A DNA stretch of 64,000 bases from Sphingomicrobium sp. XHP0239. Its GTDB lineage: Bacteria > Pseudomonadota > Alphaproteobacteria > Sphingomonadales > Sphingomonadaceae. Below, one piece after another: positions 1-8,421 of this stretch (positions within the stretch are counted from its first letter, which is position 1; each line of letters begins with the position of its first letter). The notes beneath the pieces were generated by a model. That model did no database searches, was not told where the DNA came from, and saw nothing but the letters and a program-made list of their open reading frames with translations. A program made the position numbers and the translations under genes. The stretch spans positions 1,116,001 to 1,180,000 of the forward strand of contig NZ_CP154608.1 of the NCBI RefSeq assembly GCF_039555325.1. Reading direction: 5' to 3'.

Positions 1-1320
1 CCCGAATTCGTTGGCGCCCATCACAGCCTGGTAGAAGAGGCCCGTGAGCATCCCGGCGAAATTCACCATGAGGATCACGAGGAACACCGCCGCAATCTTT
101 GGAAGAGTCATCACCCACGCGGGAACGGGCGCACTGTCGACGATCTCGTTTAGTTTCGCATCGCGTTCGCGCCACACCGCCTCGCCCCCGTAGAAGGCCG
201 CGATGATCAGGATGAAGAGCGAAAAATTAGTCCCGACACCGTCGATGGTGCTGGCGACGGTGGGATAGCTCCCAGCGCCATAGTTGCCGCCGCCCCACAG
301 GAAGGCCGCGGTCATGCCGATCGCGATGAGCAGCAGGATGACGAGCCCGGGGCTGCGCAGGATCTGGACGGTCTCGACCTTCAGGCGCGATACGAGCTGG
401 GTCCAGATACTGCCACCGGTGGGCTGAACCCGCGCGCCGCCCAGCGTCGGCTCGATGGCTGCGAGTTGCTCCTCCTTGCGCTTGCGCTTGGCCAGCTTCT
501 TTAGCTGGCGCTTCGACGCGGGTTTGTCCGCGAAGCTGAACCGCCACAGGGTGACGGCGAAGAACGCGGCCGCCAGCAGCAGGACGAAGACCCGGTTGAA
601 GCCGAACAAACCCTCGAGCTGGATCAGCCGCGTATTCTGTTCGGACGCCGTCCAGTAGCGGGTCGTCTCGACGAAGGCCCCGGTGCCGAGCGGCTCGAAC
701 CGCGCGAAGAGCTCACGCAAGTCGGGATTGGAGCCCGCCAGTCCGGAGACCACCAGATAGCCGACGACGAAGATCACGACCCCGACGTAACTCCACAGCA
801 TCGAACGGGTGAGTGTCGCGAGCATGAAGAGGAATGCGCTGGCCAGAATGACGTTAGGGAGCGCGAGCGTGAGATAGGGCCAGCCGTAATAGGCGAATTT
901 CTGCGGCCCGATGGTTTCGGGATCCACCCACGGCATCAACGTGCCGATGAAGGCGCCGAGCAGGACGGGGATGAACCCGACCGCCGCTACCGCGACACCG
1001 CCGCCGAACCGGCCGAGCAGCATCTGGTACTTCGTGACCGGGGTCGCACGGATCATCGGTGCGAACTTGGTCTGGTCGTCGCGAACGATCGAATTGGCGA
1101 CGAAGGCGGTGATGACCATCAGGTAGAAGATCGTCGAGATGCCGGTGAGCAGCGACAGCGCCCAGGGCGAATTCTCGTACATCTGCCCGCCCGCATTGAT
1201 CTGGACGGTGTCCGATGCGGTGAGGCCGAACCCCAGCATGAAGAAGATGACGCTGCCGACCCAGAAGGTCGGGCTGGAAAGATGGTAGCGAAGCTCGAAG
1301 GCGGCGATCTTGGCGATCAT
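1..1320 (-). CDS. ABC-2 type transporter permease, cut by window edge
   Basis: The reading frame starts at an ATG at 1320 (MIAKIAAFELRYHL) and is still open at position 1, giving 440 visible residues. It shows an N-terminal block of hydrophobic segments, a strongly basic cytoplasmic linker around residues 260-280 (KPASKRQLKKLAKRKRKEE), then a second hydrophobic block. This double layout fits an integral-membrane ABC-2 permease. It lies 16 bases downstream of its ATPase on the same strand, so the two form an export operon. Long permeases of this layout in related bacteria are often fused to a C-terminal M1 aminopeptidase domain. That part would lie outside the window, so the fusion is inference. 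Substrate unknown. Confidence 0.8.
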   Translation of the reverse strand, partial: MIAKIAAFELRYHLSSPTFWVGSVIFFMLGFGLTASDTVQINAGGQMYENSPWALSLLTGISTIFYLMVITAFVANSIVRDDQTKFAPMIRATPVTKYQMLLGRFGGGVAVAAVGFIPVLLGAFIGTLMPWVDPETIGPQKFAYYGWPYLTLALPNVILASAFLFMLATLTRSMLWSYVGVVIFVVGYLVVSGLAGSNPDLRELFARFEPLGTGAFVETTRYWTASEQNTRLIQLEGLFGFNRVFVLLLAAAFFAVTLWRFSFADKPASKRQLKKLAKRKRKEEQLAAIEPTLGGARVQPTGGSIWTQLVSRLKVETVQILRSPGLVILLLIAIGMTAAFLWGGGNYGAGSYPTVASTIDGVGTNFSLFILIIAAFYGGEAVWRERDAKLNEIVDSAPVPAWVMTLPKIAAVFLVILMVNFAGMLTGLFYQAVMGANEFG

Positions 1321-1336
1321 GGCGGATCCTCCTTCT

Positions 1337-2209
1337 TCAGGCCGCGCGGCGGCTGTCGTGGAGGGTCGCGAAATAGACGTCCTCCAGTCCGCCCTCGACC
1401 GGCTCGGTCCCCGCCGGCTGGCTTTCCGACAGCAAGTGGACGATCGTCTTGCCCGCGAACAGGCGTGTCGAAATGACATCATGCTGCTCGCGCATCGCGT
1501 CGAGCTGGTCATGTTCGATGGTCTTCTTCCACACGCGCCCGCGAGTGGAAGCGATGAGGTCGGCGGGACGTCCTTCCAGTTCCACCCGCCCGTTCGCCAG
1601 CACCGCCATGCGCGGGCAGAGATCCGCGACGTCGTCGACGATATGGGTCGACAGGATCACGACCTTTTCATCGCCGATCCCCGCGAGGAGGTTGAGGAAA
1701 CGGTTGCGCTCCTCGGGGTCCAGCCCCGCGGTCGGTTCGTCGACAATGATCAGATCGGGGTCGCCGATCAGCGCCTGCGCGATCCCGAAACGCTGTCGCA
1801 TCCCGCCAGAGAAGCCGGCAATCGATTTCTTGCGGACGGACCACAGGTTGGTCTGGTTGAGCAGTGTCTCGACGACCGCCTTGCGATCGCTGGCCGCAAT
1901 GCCCTTCAGGACCGCCATATGGTCGAGCATCTGATAGGCCGATACGCGCGGATAGACCCCGAAGTCCTGCGGCAGATAGCCGAGGCGGCGGCGCAGCGCG
2001 TCGGGATCCGCGATCACGTCCAGATCGCCGAACATGATGCTGCCTTCGCTGGGCGTCTGGAGCGTCGCGATGGTGCGCATCAGCGTGGACTTGCCCGCGC
2101 CGTTGGGTCCCAGCAGACCGAACATTCCCTTGGGAATATCCAGCGTCACGTCGTCCAGTGCGCGCGTGCCGTTGGGATAGGTATGGCTGAGATTGGCGAT
2201 CGACAACAT
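1337..2209 (-). CDS. ABC transporter ATP-binding protein
   Basis: This 290-residue nucleotide-binding subunit powers the permease encoded just downstream. Visible motifs in order are the Walker A GPNGAGKS near residue 35, a Q-loop region (YLPQDFGV), the signature FSGGMRQR, Walker B with DEPTAGLDPEE, and the H-loop STH. The order GGMRQR then DEPTAGLD is typical of ABC-2 exporters of the CcmA/NatA class. The C-terminal 80 residues after the H-loop form the usual small extension. The ATG at 2209 is the first in frame. The 165-base gap to the divergent nitronate monooxygenase gene should carry both promoters. Confidence 0.92.
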   Translation of the reverse strand: MLSIANLSHTYPNGTRALDDVTLDIPKGMFGLLGPNGAGKSTLMRTIATLQTPSEGSIMFGDLDVIADPDALRRRLGYLPQDFGVYPRVSAYQMLDHMAVLKGIAASDRKAVVETLLNQTNLWSVRKKSIAGFSGGMRQRFGIAQALIGDPDLIIVDEPTAGLDPEERNRFLNLLAGIGDEKVVILSTHIVDDVADLCPRMAVLANGRVELEGRPADLIASTRGRVWKKTIEHDQLDAMREQHDVISTRLFAGKTIVHLLSESQPAGTEPVEGGLEDVYFATLHDSRRAA

Positions 2210-2374
2210 GATAGGCCCCCCGTCTGAATGTCTCGACGGTTATGTGGTGCCCTATTGGGCTAGGACGCTCAAGCCGCGCTTAGACGAATGGGCGGGGGGG
2301 AGCCGCGAACGGCGCGGGGCTAGGCTTTTCGCGCCCGCCTGTTATGCGTTGCGAAACGCGACCGAGGAGCCTTC

Positions 2375-3319
2375 ATGAGCCTGCCCCCCATCTTCGACAC
2401 GCTGCGCATCCCCGTGATCGGCGCACCGCTCTTCATCATCTCGCATCCCGCGTTGGTGATCGCGCAATGCAAGGCGGGGATCGTCGGCAGCTTTCCGGCA
2501 CTGAACGCCCGCCCCGCGAGCCAGCTCGACGAATGGCTGGCCGAGATCAGCGAGACGCTCGAGGCGCACAACCAGGCCAATCCCGACAATCCGGCGGCGC
2601 CCTTCGCGGTCAATCAGATCGTCCATCCGTCCAACACCCGATGGGAGGAAGACCTCAAGCTGTGCGAGAAATACAAGGTCCCGATCGTCATTACCTCGCT
2701 CGGTGCACGCGAGGAGCTGAATACGGCGGTGCACGGATGGGGCGGGATCACGCTCCACGACATCATCAACAACCGCTTCGCCAACAAGGCGCTGGAGAAG
2801 GGCGCCGACGGCCTGATCGCGGTCGCTTCCGGCGCGGGCGGTCATGCGGGCAATCTGTCGCCCTTCGCGTTGATCCAGGAGATCCGGGATTTCTTCGATG
2901 GCCCGCTCTTCCTGTCGGGCGCGATCGCACATGGCGGGGCGGTCCTCGCGGCGCAGGCGATGGGAGCCGATGGCGCCTATATCGGCTCACCCTTCATCGC
3001 CACGCACGAAGCGCGGGCGATGGACGACTATAAGCAGGAAATCGTCGACAGCGGCGCGGACGACATCGTCGGCTCGTCGCTCTTCACCGGGGTCTACGGC
3101 AATTATCTGAAAGGCTCGATCACCAAGGCCGGGATGGACCCCGACAATCTGCCGGAGAGCGATCCTTCGCAGATGAACTTCGGCGGCGCGAAGGCGTGGA
3201 AGGACATCTGGGGGTCGGGTCAGGGCATCGGTCGCGTGAAGGAAGTGATGGGCGCGGGCGACCTCGTCGCGAAACTCGCCGACGAATATGCCGACGCCAG
3301 AGCGCGGCTAGCCCGCTAG
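2375..3319 (+). CDS. nitronate monooxygenase (2-nitropropane dioxygenase family)
   Basis: This predicted 314-residue FMN enzyme oxidises alkyl nitronates to carbonyl compounds and nitrite. It has the TIM-barrel pattern of the family: an N-terminal PVIGAPLF strand, a central ASGAGGHAGN segment carrying the conserved histidine used as catalytic base, and the phosphate-binding stretch LSGAIAHGGAVLAAQAMGAD with IGSPF. Length is normal. A GAGGAG ribosome site lies a few bases before ATG 2375. Its last 12 bases overlap the end of the convergent thioesterase gene. The family also contains enoyl-ACP reductases of the FabK type, so the exact substrate is not fixed. Confidence 0.88.
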   Translation: MSLPPIFDTLRIPVIGAPLFIISHPALVIAQCKAGIVGSFPALNARPASQLDEWLAEISETLEAHNQANPDNPAAPFAVNQIVHPSNTRWEEDLKLCEKYKVPIVITSLGAREELNTAVHGWGGITLHDIINNRFANKALEKGADGLIAVASGAGGHAGNLSPFALIQEIRDFFDGPLFLSGAIAHGGAVLAAQAMGADGAYIGSPFIATHEARAMDDYKQEIVDSGADDIVGSSLFTGVYGNYLKGSITKAGMDPDNLPESDPSQMNFGGAKAWKDIWGSGQGIGRVKEVMGAGDLVAKLADEYADARARLAR

Positions 3320-3745
3320 CGTCTCGTAGGCCGAACGCCAGTCGTCCGGCATCGACTTGGGGCGGCGCGTCCCGGCATCGACGATCACATGGGTGAAATG
3401 CCCCTCCGCTGCGGGCGTCGCTGCGCCCTCGGCGAACACGCCGAGATGCCACGTCAAGCTCGATCCGCCTAGACGGGCGATGCGGAGTCCGATCTCGACC
3501 TTCTGGGGATAGGCGAGCGGTGCGAAATAGCGGCACCCCGTCTCGACCACGAGCCCGATCGTCTCGCCCGCAATGTCGAGCATGCCGCGTTCGATCATCC
3601 ACCCGTTCACCGCGCTGTCAAACCAGAAGTAATGAACGCTGTTGTTGACGTGGCCGTAAGGGTCGTTGTCGTTCCAGCGCGTCGCCTGAGGCGCAAAATG
3701 ACGGTAATAACCGCGCGGACGCGGATCGGGCCGATCGCTCACCAC
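3308..3745 (-). CDS. hotdog-fold acyl-CoA thioesterase
   Basis: A 145-residue protein of the 4-hydroxybenzoyl-CoA thioesterase (YbgC/FadM-like) group. The diagnostic stretch is RWNDNDPYGHVNNSVHYFWFD, where the aspartate of NDPYGHVNN is the known catalytic residue of the group. The remainder (GLVVETGCRYFAPLAYPQ, then SLTWHLGVF) matches the hotdog beta-sheet order. The family hydrolyses acyl-CoA thioesters in the cytoplasm. The start overlaps the end of the upstream iron alcohol dehydrogenase gene by 7 bases, so the pair is probably translationally coupled. Acyl chain specificity cannot be read from sequence. Confidence 0.87.
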   Translation of the reverse strand: MVSDRPDPRPRGYYRHFAPQATRWNDNDPYGHVNNSVHYFWFDSAVNGWMIERGMLDIAGETIGLVVETGCRYFAPLAYPQKVEIGLRIARLGGSSLTWHLGVFAEGAATPAAEGHFTHVIVDAGTRRPKSMPDDWRSAYETLAG

Positions 3746-4884
3746 GCCGCCTCGTAAAGGCGGGCGGCGTCGTCCTCATCGATAGGACAGGGATTGTTCA
3801 CCAGCAGGCGTTGCTGCTTCATCGCCTCGCGCGCCAGCGTCGGGATATCCTCGCGCGGGATGTCGTGGTCGCGCAGCCGCGGCTTCAGACCGCTCGCGAC
3901 GACCAGTTCCTCGAGCTTCGCGATCAGCCGCTGCGTGCGTCCCTGACTTGCCTCCCCTTCGCAGTCCGGGTCGATGATCGGGGCGAGTTCGGCGTACAGC
4001 TCGCGCGCCGCTTCGCTGTTATGCTCCAGCACCGGGCGCAGCATCAGCGCGTTCGAGAGGCCGTGCGGCAGGTGATAAAGCCCGCCAAGGGGATAGGCGA
4101 GCGCATGCACCCCCGCGACCGGTGCGTTGGCAAACGCCAGCCCCGCGAGATGCGCACCCAGCAGCATCGCCGCGCGGGCGTCCCGGTTGTCCGGCGTCTC
4201 GCACGCGGTCAGCAGATTGTCGGCGAGCAGCTTCAGCGCCTGTTTCGCCAGCATGTCGCTCAGCGGGTTCTTCGCCTTGGCCGATGTGAACGCCTCGATT
4301 GCGTGGACCATCGCGTCGATCCCCGTTGCGGCGGTCAGCGCTCGCGGTTTGCCGACCGTCAGCCCGGGATCGAGCGCCGCCCAGGTCGCACCGATCGCGC
4401 GGGCGTTGACCCCGCGCTTCTCTCCGCCCTCACAGGTGATGATCGACACGGGCGTGGCTTCCGAACCGGTCCCCGCCGTGGTCGGCACCAGTGCGAGGGG
4501 CAGCCCCTTCCCGCTCGCCTGCTCCACGCCCCAGATGTCGTCCAGATCATCTCCCGATCCGATCAGGTAGGCGGCCAGCTTGGCGACATCCATCGGGCTG
4601 CCTCCACCGAACCCGACGACGTGGGTGACCGCCGCCTCCGTGCCCATTCGCGTCGCCGCCTCGAGGGTATCGCGCGAGGGATCGGCCTCGACCGCGTCAT
4701 AGACGTGAACCTCCTGACCAGCGGCCGCCATCGCATCGCGGAACGGAGCGGCCAGGCCGCTCTCGATCATGTGGGTGTCGGTGACGAACAGGCAGTCGCC
4801 CTCGGGCAGTGCCTCCGCGAGTCGCGGCGCCACATCCTCGCCGCCGAGGATGACCGGACCCGGATTGAATTGCCATTGTGCCAT
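3739..4884 (-). CDS. iron-containing alcohol dehydrogenase
   Basis: A 381-residue group III alcohol dehydrogenase, NAD(P)- and iron-dependent. Visible are the nucleotide-binding FGGGSPMDVAK, the family signature LVPTTAGTGSEATP, and metal-binding elements with DAMVHAIEAF and GLYHLPHGLSNALMLRPVLEHN, which contain the conserved His ligands. Length is normal. It probably starts a two-gene operon with the thioesterase, since the reading frames overlap by 7 bases. Physiological substrates in this family range from short alcohols to lactaldehyde and hydroxy acids. The thioesterase neighbour hints at acyl or aldehyde metabolism, but that is inference. Confidence 0.9.
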   Translation of the reverse strand: MAQWQFNPGPVILGGEDVAPRLAEALPEGDCLFVTDTHMIESGLAAPFRDAMAAAGQEVHVYDAVEADPSRDTLEAATRMGTEAAVTHVVGFGGGSPMDVAKLAAYLIGSGDDLDDIWGVEQASGKGLPLALVPTTAGTGSEATPVSIITCEGGEKRGVNARAIGATWAALDPGLTVGKPRALTAATGIDAMVHAIEAFTSAKAKNPLSDMLAKQALKLLADNLLTACETPDNRDARAAMLLGAHLAGLAFANAPVAGVHALAYPLGGLYHLPHGLSNALMLRPVLEHNSEAARELYAELAPIIDPDCEGEASQGRTQRLIAKLEELVVASGLKPRLRDHDIPREDIPTLAREAMKQQRLLVNNPCPIDEDDAARLYEAAW

Positions 4885-4894
4885 GGCGGCAAAG

Positions 4895-5404
4895 CTAGCG
4901 GTCGAGGCGTCCGTCCGACAAGTCCTGACGCAACCGCCCCATCAACTCGCGCGCCGGGCTCGGGGCCGCGCCGGGCTCGTGCGCCTGTTCGTCCAGCCGC
5001 TTGACCCGCTCGTAGAGATCGGCGCTCTCGCGTATCAGCCGTTGCGCCTGTTCGGGAAAATGTTCGACGAGGGCTTCGTCGAACGGGTTGGCATGGCCCA
5101 GGCGCCGCTCGATCACCGCGCTGCCGCCGCGGGCGATCTCCCCCGCCTCGACCGCCCGCTGGGTCAGCAGCCAGGCGACGATATGCATGATTCGCGTCGT
5201 GACCTTCAATGATTCGCAGGCGAATCCGACCCGCGCGGTGGCGACCAGCCCGTCGCGATCGACCCGCCCGGCCCCGTCGAAATAGGTCCGCGCCTCGTCG
5301 GCCAGCACCATCGCTTCGGTGTAGAGACTGTCGACCAGCCGCGGCGTCAGGCGCAATTCCTCGCCGTCACCCTTGTCGTTCGCCTGGTCCATCCGTTCGC
5401 CCAT
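4895..5404 (-). CDS. DUF1465 family protein, RcdA-like
   Basis: A 169-residue, mainly helical protein. The segment from LVDSLYTEAMVLADEARTYFD through AFACESLKVTTRIMHIVAWLL (seen here with VGFACESLK) is the hallmark of DUF1465. This family includes RcdA, the Caulobacter adaptor that helps ClpXP degrade CtrA. If function is conserved, this is a cell-cycle proteolysis adaptor acting in the cytoplasm. The C-terminal acidic/arginine-rich tail is variable in the family. GGAGG sits only one base before ATG 5404, so the Met at 5392 (MDQANDKGD) is a plausible alternative start. It lies 10 bases upstream of the alcohol dehydrogenase gene. Confidence 0.82.
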   Translation of the reverse strand: MGERMDQANDKGDGEELRLTPRLVDSLYTEAMVLADEARTYFDGAGRVDRDGLVATARVGFACESLKVTTRIMHIVAWLLTQRAVEAGEIARGGSAVIERRLGHANPFDEALVEHFPEQAQRLIRESADLYERVKRLDEQAHEPGAAPSPARELMGRLRQDLSDGRLDR

Positions 5405-5478
5405 GCCTCCTTATGCCCCTTCAACGCACCGGACCCAAGGATCCGGTCCCTCCGATCCCGAAACGGGACGCCGCACCG

Positions 5479-5676
5479 TCACGCGATGATATCTGGCGTG
5501 GTGTCGTCGGCCAGCGCCGCAATCTCGTCCTTCAGTTTCAACTTCGCCTTCTTCAATCGCGCCAGCTCGAAAAGATCGCTGTTTCCCGCCCTTTCGGCGC
5601 GCGCGATTTCGGCATCGAGTCGCCGGTGTTCCGCGCGCATCGCGGCCAGCAGGACGAGAGGATCATCGTCGTTCAT
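5479..5676 (-). CDS. YdcH-like (DUF465) small protein
   Basis: A 65-residue charged protein predicted to form a helical hairpin. The segment LRAEHRRLDAEIARAE (seen as MRAEHRRLDAEI), a turn with an LKKAKLKLKDEIAAL stretch, and an acidic tail match the DUF465/YdcH family. The molecular function is not established. A second copy of the family (5813-5968) lies divergently 136 bases away, so the two may share a control region. Confidence 0.8.
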   Translation of the reverse strand: MNDDDPLVLLAAMRAEHRRLDAEIARAERAGNSDLFELARLKKAKLKLKDEIAALADDTTPDIIA

Positions 5677-5812
5677 CGGACCTTCCTATCGCCAATGCAC
5701 GGCGCGGTCACCGGCGCCGTTTCCGCGACGAGATTCGAGTCGGTATGGCGACTTTGCAAGTCTTCTGTGGTTTGATCGGTTCATCGACAACGACTCAGCG
5801 AAAGGACGTTCG

Positions 5813-5968
5813 ATGGAAAATGCGCATGTCGCGGCTCTTAGCGAAAAGCATCACAAGCTGGACCACCAGATCGAAGTGGAAGAGCATCGCCCCCAGCCCG
5901 ACACGGCCCTGATCCAGCGTCTGAAGCGAGAGAAATTACGACTGAAAGACGAAATCAGCGAGAGCTGA
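5813..5968 (+). CDS. YdcH-like (DUF465) small protein, second copy
   Basis: A 51-residue protein starting at ATG 5813, preceded by a GAAAGGACG ribosome-binding region. The sequence has two predicted helices, SEKHHKLDHQIEVEE and LIQRLKREKLRLKDEI, with the same hairpin architecture as the divergent neighbour at 5479-5676. A longer upstream frame exists but lacks family similarity, and the start used here gives the usual length. A strong bidirectional terminator follows 25 bases after the stop. Role unknown. Confidence 0.82.
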   Translation: MENAHVAALSEKHHKLDHQIEVEEHRPQPDTALIQRLKREKLRLKDEISES

Positions 5969-5993
5969 CGCTTCACCGGGAGCGAATGCAAAG

Positions 5994-6033
5994 AAAAGGG
6001 GCCGCGCGATCCGACGATCGCGCGGCCCCTTTG
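5994..6033. terminator. bidirectional intrinsic terminator
   Basis: A 13-bp perfect stem (GGGGCCGCGCGAT paired with ATCGCGCGGCCCC) with a 6-base loop, flanked by AAAA on the left and TTT on the right. It sits between the convergent YdcH-like gene and dksA and can terminate both transcripts. Confidence 0.85.
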
Positions 6034-6055
6034 ATATTGGATCGGCAAGGAACGC

Positions 6056-6523
6056 TCAGTCGGTGCGTTCGTCGCGGCTCACGCGCTCGGTGCGCTCGTG
6101 CTTTTCCTGCGCCTCCAGGGTCATCGTCGCGATCGGGCGCGCCTCCAGACGCTGCAGCGAGATGGGATCGCCAGTCACGCTGCAATAGCCGTACTCGTCC
6201 GAATAAAGCCGACGGATTGCGGCGTCGATCTTCCCGATCAGCTTGCGCTGACGGTCGCGGGTCCGAAGCTCCAGGCTCCAGTCGGTCTCGCTCGACGCGC
6301 GGTCGGCGAGGTCGGGTTCGCGAAGGCTGTCGATCTGGAGCTGCGCGAGCGTGGCGCGGCTCTCTTCGACGATGGATTCCTTCCATTCCTTCAATTTCGC
6401 GAGGAAATAGGCGCGATGCCGGTCGCACATGAACTCTTCCTCGTTCGAGGGACGATAGTCGTCCTCGAGCGTGATTTCGTCGAATTTCGGTTCGCCGTTC
6501 AGGTCGTGAAGCGCCGTCGCCAT
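6056..6523 (-). CDS. dksA: RNA polymerase-binding transcription factor DksA
   Basis: A 155-residue DksA/TraR family protein. The long coiled-coil (YFLAKLKEWKESIVEESRATLAQLQ to LELRTRDRQRKLIGKI) inserts into the RNA polymerase secondary channel in characterised members. It is followed by the globular end YGYCSVTGDPISLQRLEARPIATMTLEAQEKHER. Only one cysteine remains of the four-cysteine zinc finger, which is the usual alphaproteobacterial form. It potentiates ppGpp effects on rRNA and amino-acid promoters. It ends 23 bases from a strong terminator. A perfect 16-bp palindrome lies about 40 bases upstream of the start. Confidence 0.93.
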   Translation of the reverse strand: MATALHDLNGEPKFDEITLEDDYRPSNEEEFMCDRHRAYFLAKLKEWKESIVEESRATLAQLQIDSLREPDLADRASSETDWSLELRTRDRQRKLIGKIDAAIRRLYSDEYGYCSVTGDPISLQRLEARPIATMTLEAQEKHERTERVSRDERTD

Positions 6524-6563
6524 TCAAACACCCTCCCAAGATCCAGTCCTGATCGTCCAGCGT

Positions 6564-6579
6564 GCGGGCCATGGCCCGC
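6564..6579. promoter_or_regulatory. perfect 16-bp palindrome upstream of dksA
   Basis: GCGGGCCATGGCCCGC reads the same on both strands and lies 41 bases before the dksA start codon, within the 264-base divergent dksA/surE spacer. It could be an operator or a leader hairpin. No regulator is identified. A looser inverted repeat, TCGGCAT (6604) and ATGCCGA (6629), follows. Confidence 0.4.
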
Positions 6580-6685
6580 CCCTGTCGCCAGAGCGATTTT
6601 ATGTCGGCATTCCCGTTACTTATGGGTGATGCCGATACCCCGCGTGCCCTGTAACTAGTTTTATATCCATTAACAAGCACTGACC

Positions 6686-6694
6686 TGTGGATAA
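6686..6694 (-). promoter_or_regulatory. DnaA-box match between dksA and surE
   Basis: TGTGGATAA on the plus strand is the complement of TTATCCACA, a perfect DnaA box. It lies about 95 bases upstream of surE. A second perfect copy lies upstream of ccrM in this window. A single 9-mer can occur by chance, so its regulatory use is uncertain. Confidence 0.35.
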
Positions 6695-6787
6695 GTCGGC
6701 GGTAGCGGACGACTGTTGCATCGCGGTTTCATGTTTCGCGCGGTCACAAGGCTTGCACCGCGACCCGGCGGCGGCGACAGTCGCTCC

Positions 6788-7552
6788 ATGCGCATCCTTC
6801 TTACCAACGACGACGGCATCCACGCCCCCGGCTTTTCCGTGCTCGAGGAAATCGCCGCCCCCTTCGCGAGCGAACTGTGGGCGATCGCTCCGGCCGAGGA
6901 ACAATCGGGCGCGGGGCACAGCCTCACGCTCCACTCTCCCCTCCGCATCCGCAAGCACGGGGATCGACGGTTCGCGGTCGCGGGCACCCCGACCGATGCC
7001 GTCATGCTGGCGCTCGGCCATCTGATGAAGGACAATCGGCCCGATCTCATCCTCTCAGGGGTCAACCGCGGCGCCAATCTGGGCGAAGACGTGACCTACT
7101 CGGGGACCGTCTCGGCGGCGATGGAAGGAACGCTCGCAGGCATTCCGGCCATCGCGCTCAGCCAGTGCAGCATGGCGCCGGGCACCAGCGACGGCGTCAA
7201 GTGGGACGCAGTTCGCGAATGGGCCCCCAAGGTTCTGGACCGGTTGATCGACGCCCTCCCCCCGCGCGGCACCTTGCTCAACGTGAACTTCCCCCCGCTG
7301 CCTGCCGACGAGGTGCGCGGCATCAAGGTGTGCGAACAGGGCTTTCGCGACATGTCGCGGCTGAAGGTCATCGAGCGCAAGGATCCGCGCGGGTTTCGCT
7401 ACTATTGGTTCGGCACCGGCGAGACGGTCGAGACCCCCGGTCATCGCACCGACCTCGAAGTCATCGCCGACGGCTACGTCGCGGTTTCGCCGCTCCACCT
7501 CGACCTCACGCATCACGCCAGCCTCGAGAAATATCGCGGCCTATTCGCCTAG
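6788..7552 (+). CDS. surE: 5'/3'-nucleotidase SurE
   Basis: A 254-residue metal-dependent nucleoside monophosphate phosphatase of the survival protein E family. The N-terminus MRILLTNDDGIHAPG carries the metal-binding Asp pair. SGAGHSLT and the loop SGVNRGANLGEDVTYSGTV complete the active site. The ATG at 6788 gives the canonical N-terminus, and the longer upstream frame adds only a non-conserved extension. In many bacteria surE belongs to a stationary-phase survival module; here the pcm and nlpD partners are absent. The 3' end overlaps the convergent phosphatase gene by 4 bases. Confidence 0.95.
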   Translation: MRILLTNDDGIHAPGFSVLEEIAAPFASELWAIAPAEEQSGAGHSLTLHSPLRIRKHGDRRFAVAGTPTDAVMLALGHLMKDNRPDLILSGVNRGANLGEDVTYSGTVSAAMEGTLAGIPAIALSQCSMAPGTSDGVKWDAVREWAPKVLDRLIDALPPRGTLLNVNFPPLPADEVRGIKVCEQGFRDMSRLKVIERKDPRGFRYYWFGTGETVETPGHRTDLEVIADGYVAVSPLHLDLTHHASLEKYRGLFA

Positions 7553-8277
7553 CTCGTCAGAAAATCGACCGCGTCGCCTTCGAGCCGTGCCGCGGTGAGC
7601 GTTCCGGACGCGTAGCATCCGGTGTCGAGACCGATGCGGTTCTTCTTCTTCTGGGGTTCCTCGCTGACCGTGTGGCCGTGGACGACGATCAGGCCGTGAT
7701 CCTTCTTCGACGACAGGAAATCGTCGCGGATCCAGATCAGGTCACGTTCCTTTTGATCCTCCAGCGGGACGCCGGGCCGGATCCCCGCATGAACGAACAG
7801 ATAGCGACCGATCTTCTTCGAGGTCTTAAGGGTGCGAAAGAAGTCGAGATGCGCGTCGGGGACGTGACGACTGATGAGCTTCTTGACCGACGGCGTATTG
7901 AACAACGCCTTCTTGTCGACGCCATAGCTTTCGAGCGTCTGGATGCCGCCATAGGCAAGCCAGCCCAGCGCCTTTCCCTCCAGTGCCTCGAGCATCGCCG
8001 CCTCGTGATTACCCTTCAGGAAAATCTGCCTGTCGCCCGGAAGATCGTCGCTCAGCAGCCGTTCGACGACACCCGCGCTGTCGGGCCCGCGGTCGATATA
8101 GTCGCCCAAAAAGACGATCGTCGATTTGCCCTCATAGCCATCGAGGTCCTTCGCGATGCGTTTCAGCAACCGCTTCAGCTCCTTGTCGCACCCATGCACG
8201 TCGCCGATCGCATACACGCGCTTGCCGGGTTTGAGCGCAGGTGTGGGATCGGGGGTCGAAGACGTGTGTTTGGCCAT
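7549..8277 (-). CDS. metallophosphoesterase, serine/threonine phosphatase-like
   Basis: A 242-residue calcineurin-like phosphoesterase. The five family motifs are visible: GDVHGC near residue 25, GDYIDRG, GNHE, a VHAG and VVHGHT. It resembles bacterial PPP phosphatases of the PrpA/PrpE type and Ap4A hydrolases, so the substrate is undecided. The start at 8277 (MAKHTSSTPDPTP) is the first Met before the catalytic domain. The frame extends upstream antisense to the UDP-glucose dehydrogenase gene, but that part is a shadow. Confidence 0.88.
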   Translation of the reverse strand: MAKHTSSTPDPTPALKPGKRVYAIGDVHGCDKELKRLLKRIAKDLDGYEGKSTIVFLGDYIDRGPDSAGVVERLLSDDLPGDRQIFLKGNHEAAMLEALEGKALGWLAYGGIQTLESYGVDKKALFNTPSVKKLISRHVPDAHLDFFRTLKTSKKIGRYLFVHAGIRPGVPLEDQKERDLIWIRDDFLSSKKDHGLIVVHGHTVSEEPQKKKNRIGLDTGCYASGTLTAARLEGDAVDFLTS

Positions 8278-8421
8278 CGGCCCACCATGCCGACGGCGCG
8301 GGGTGCGATCAATGCGTGTGACGGAAGACGACCGACCTTGCCCGGCGATCTTGCCCGCGTGGTCGCCAGCGCGTAGGGCGGGCGCCGACTTGTGGATCGT
8401 TCGCTTCCCAGGAGAGCAAAG

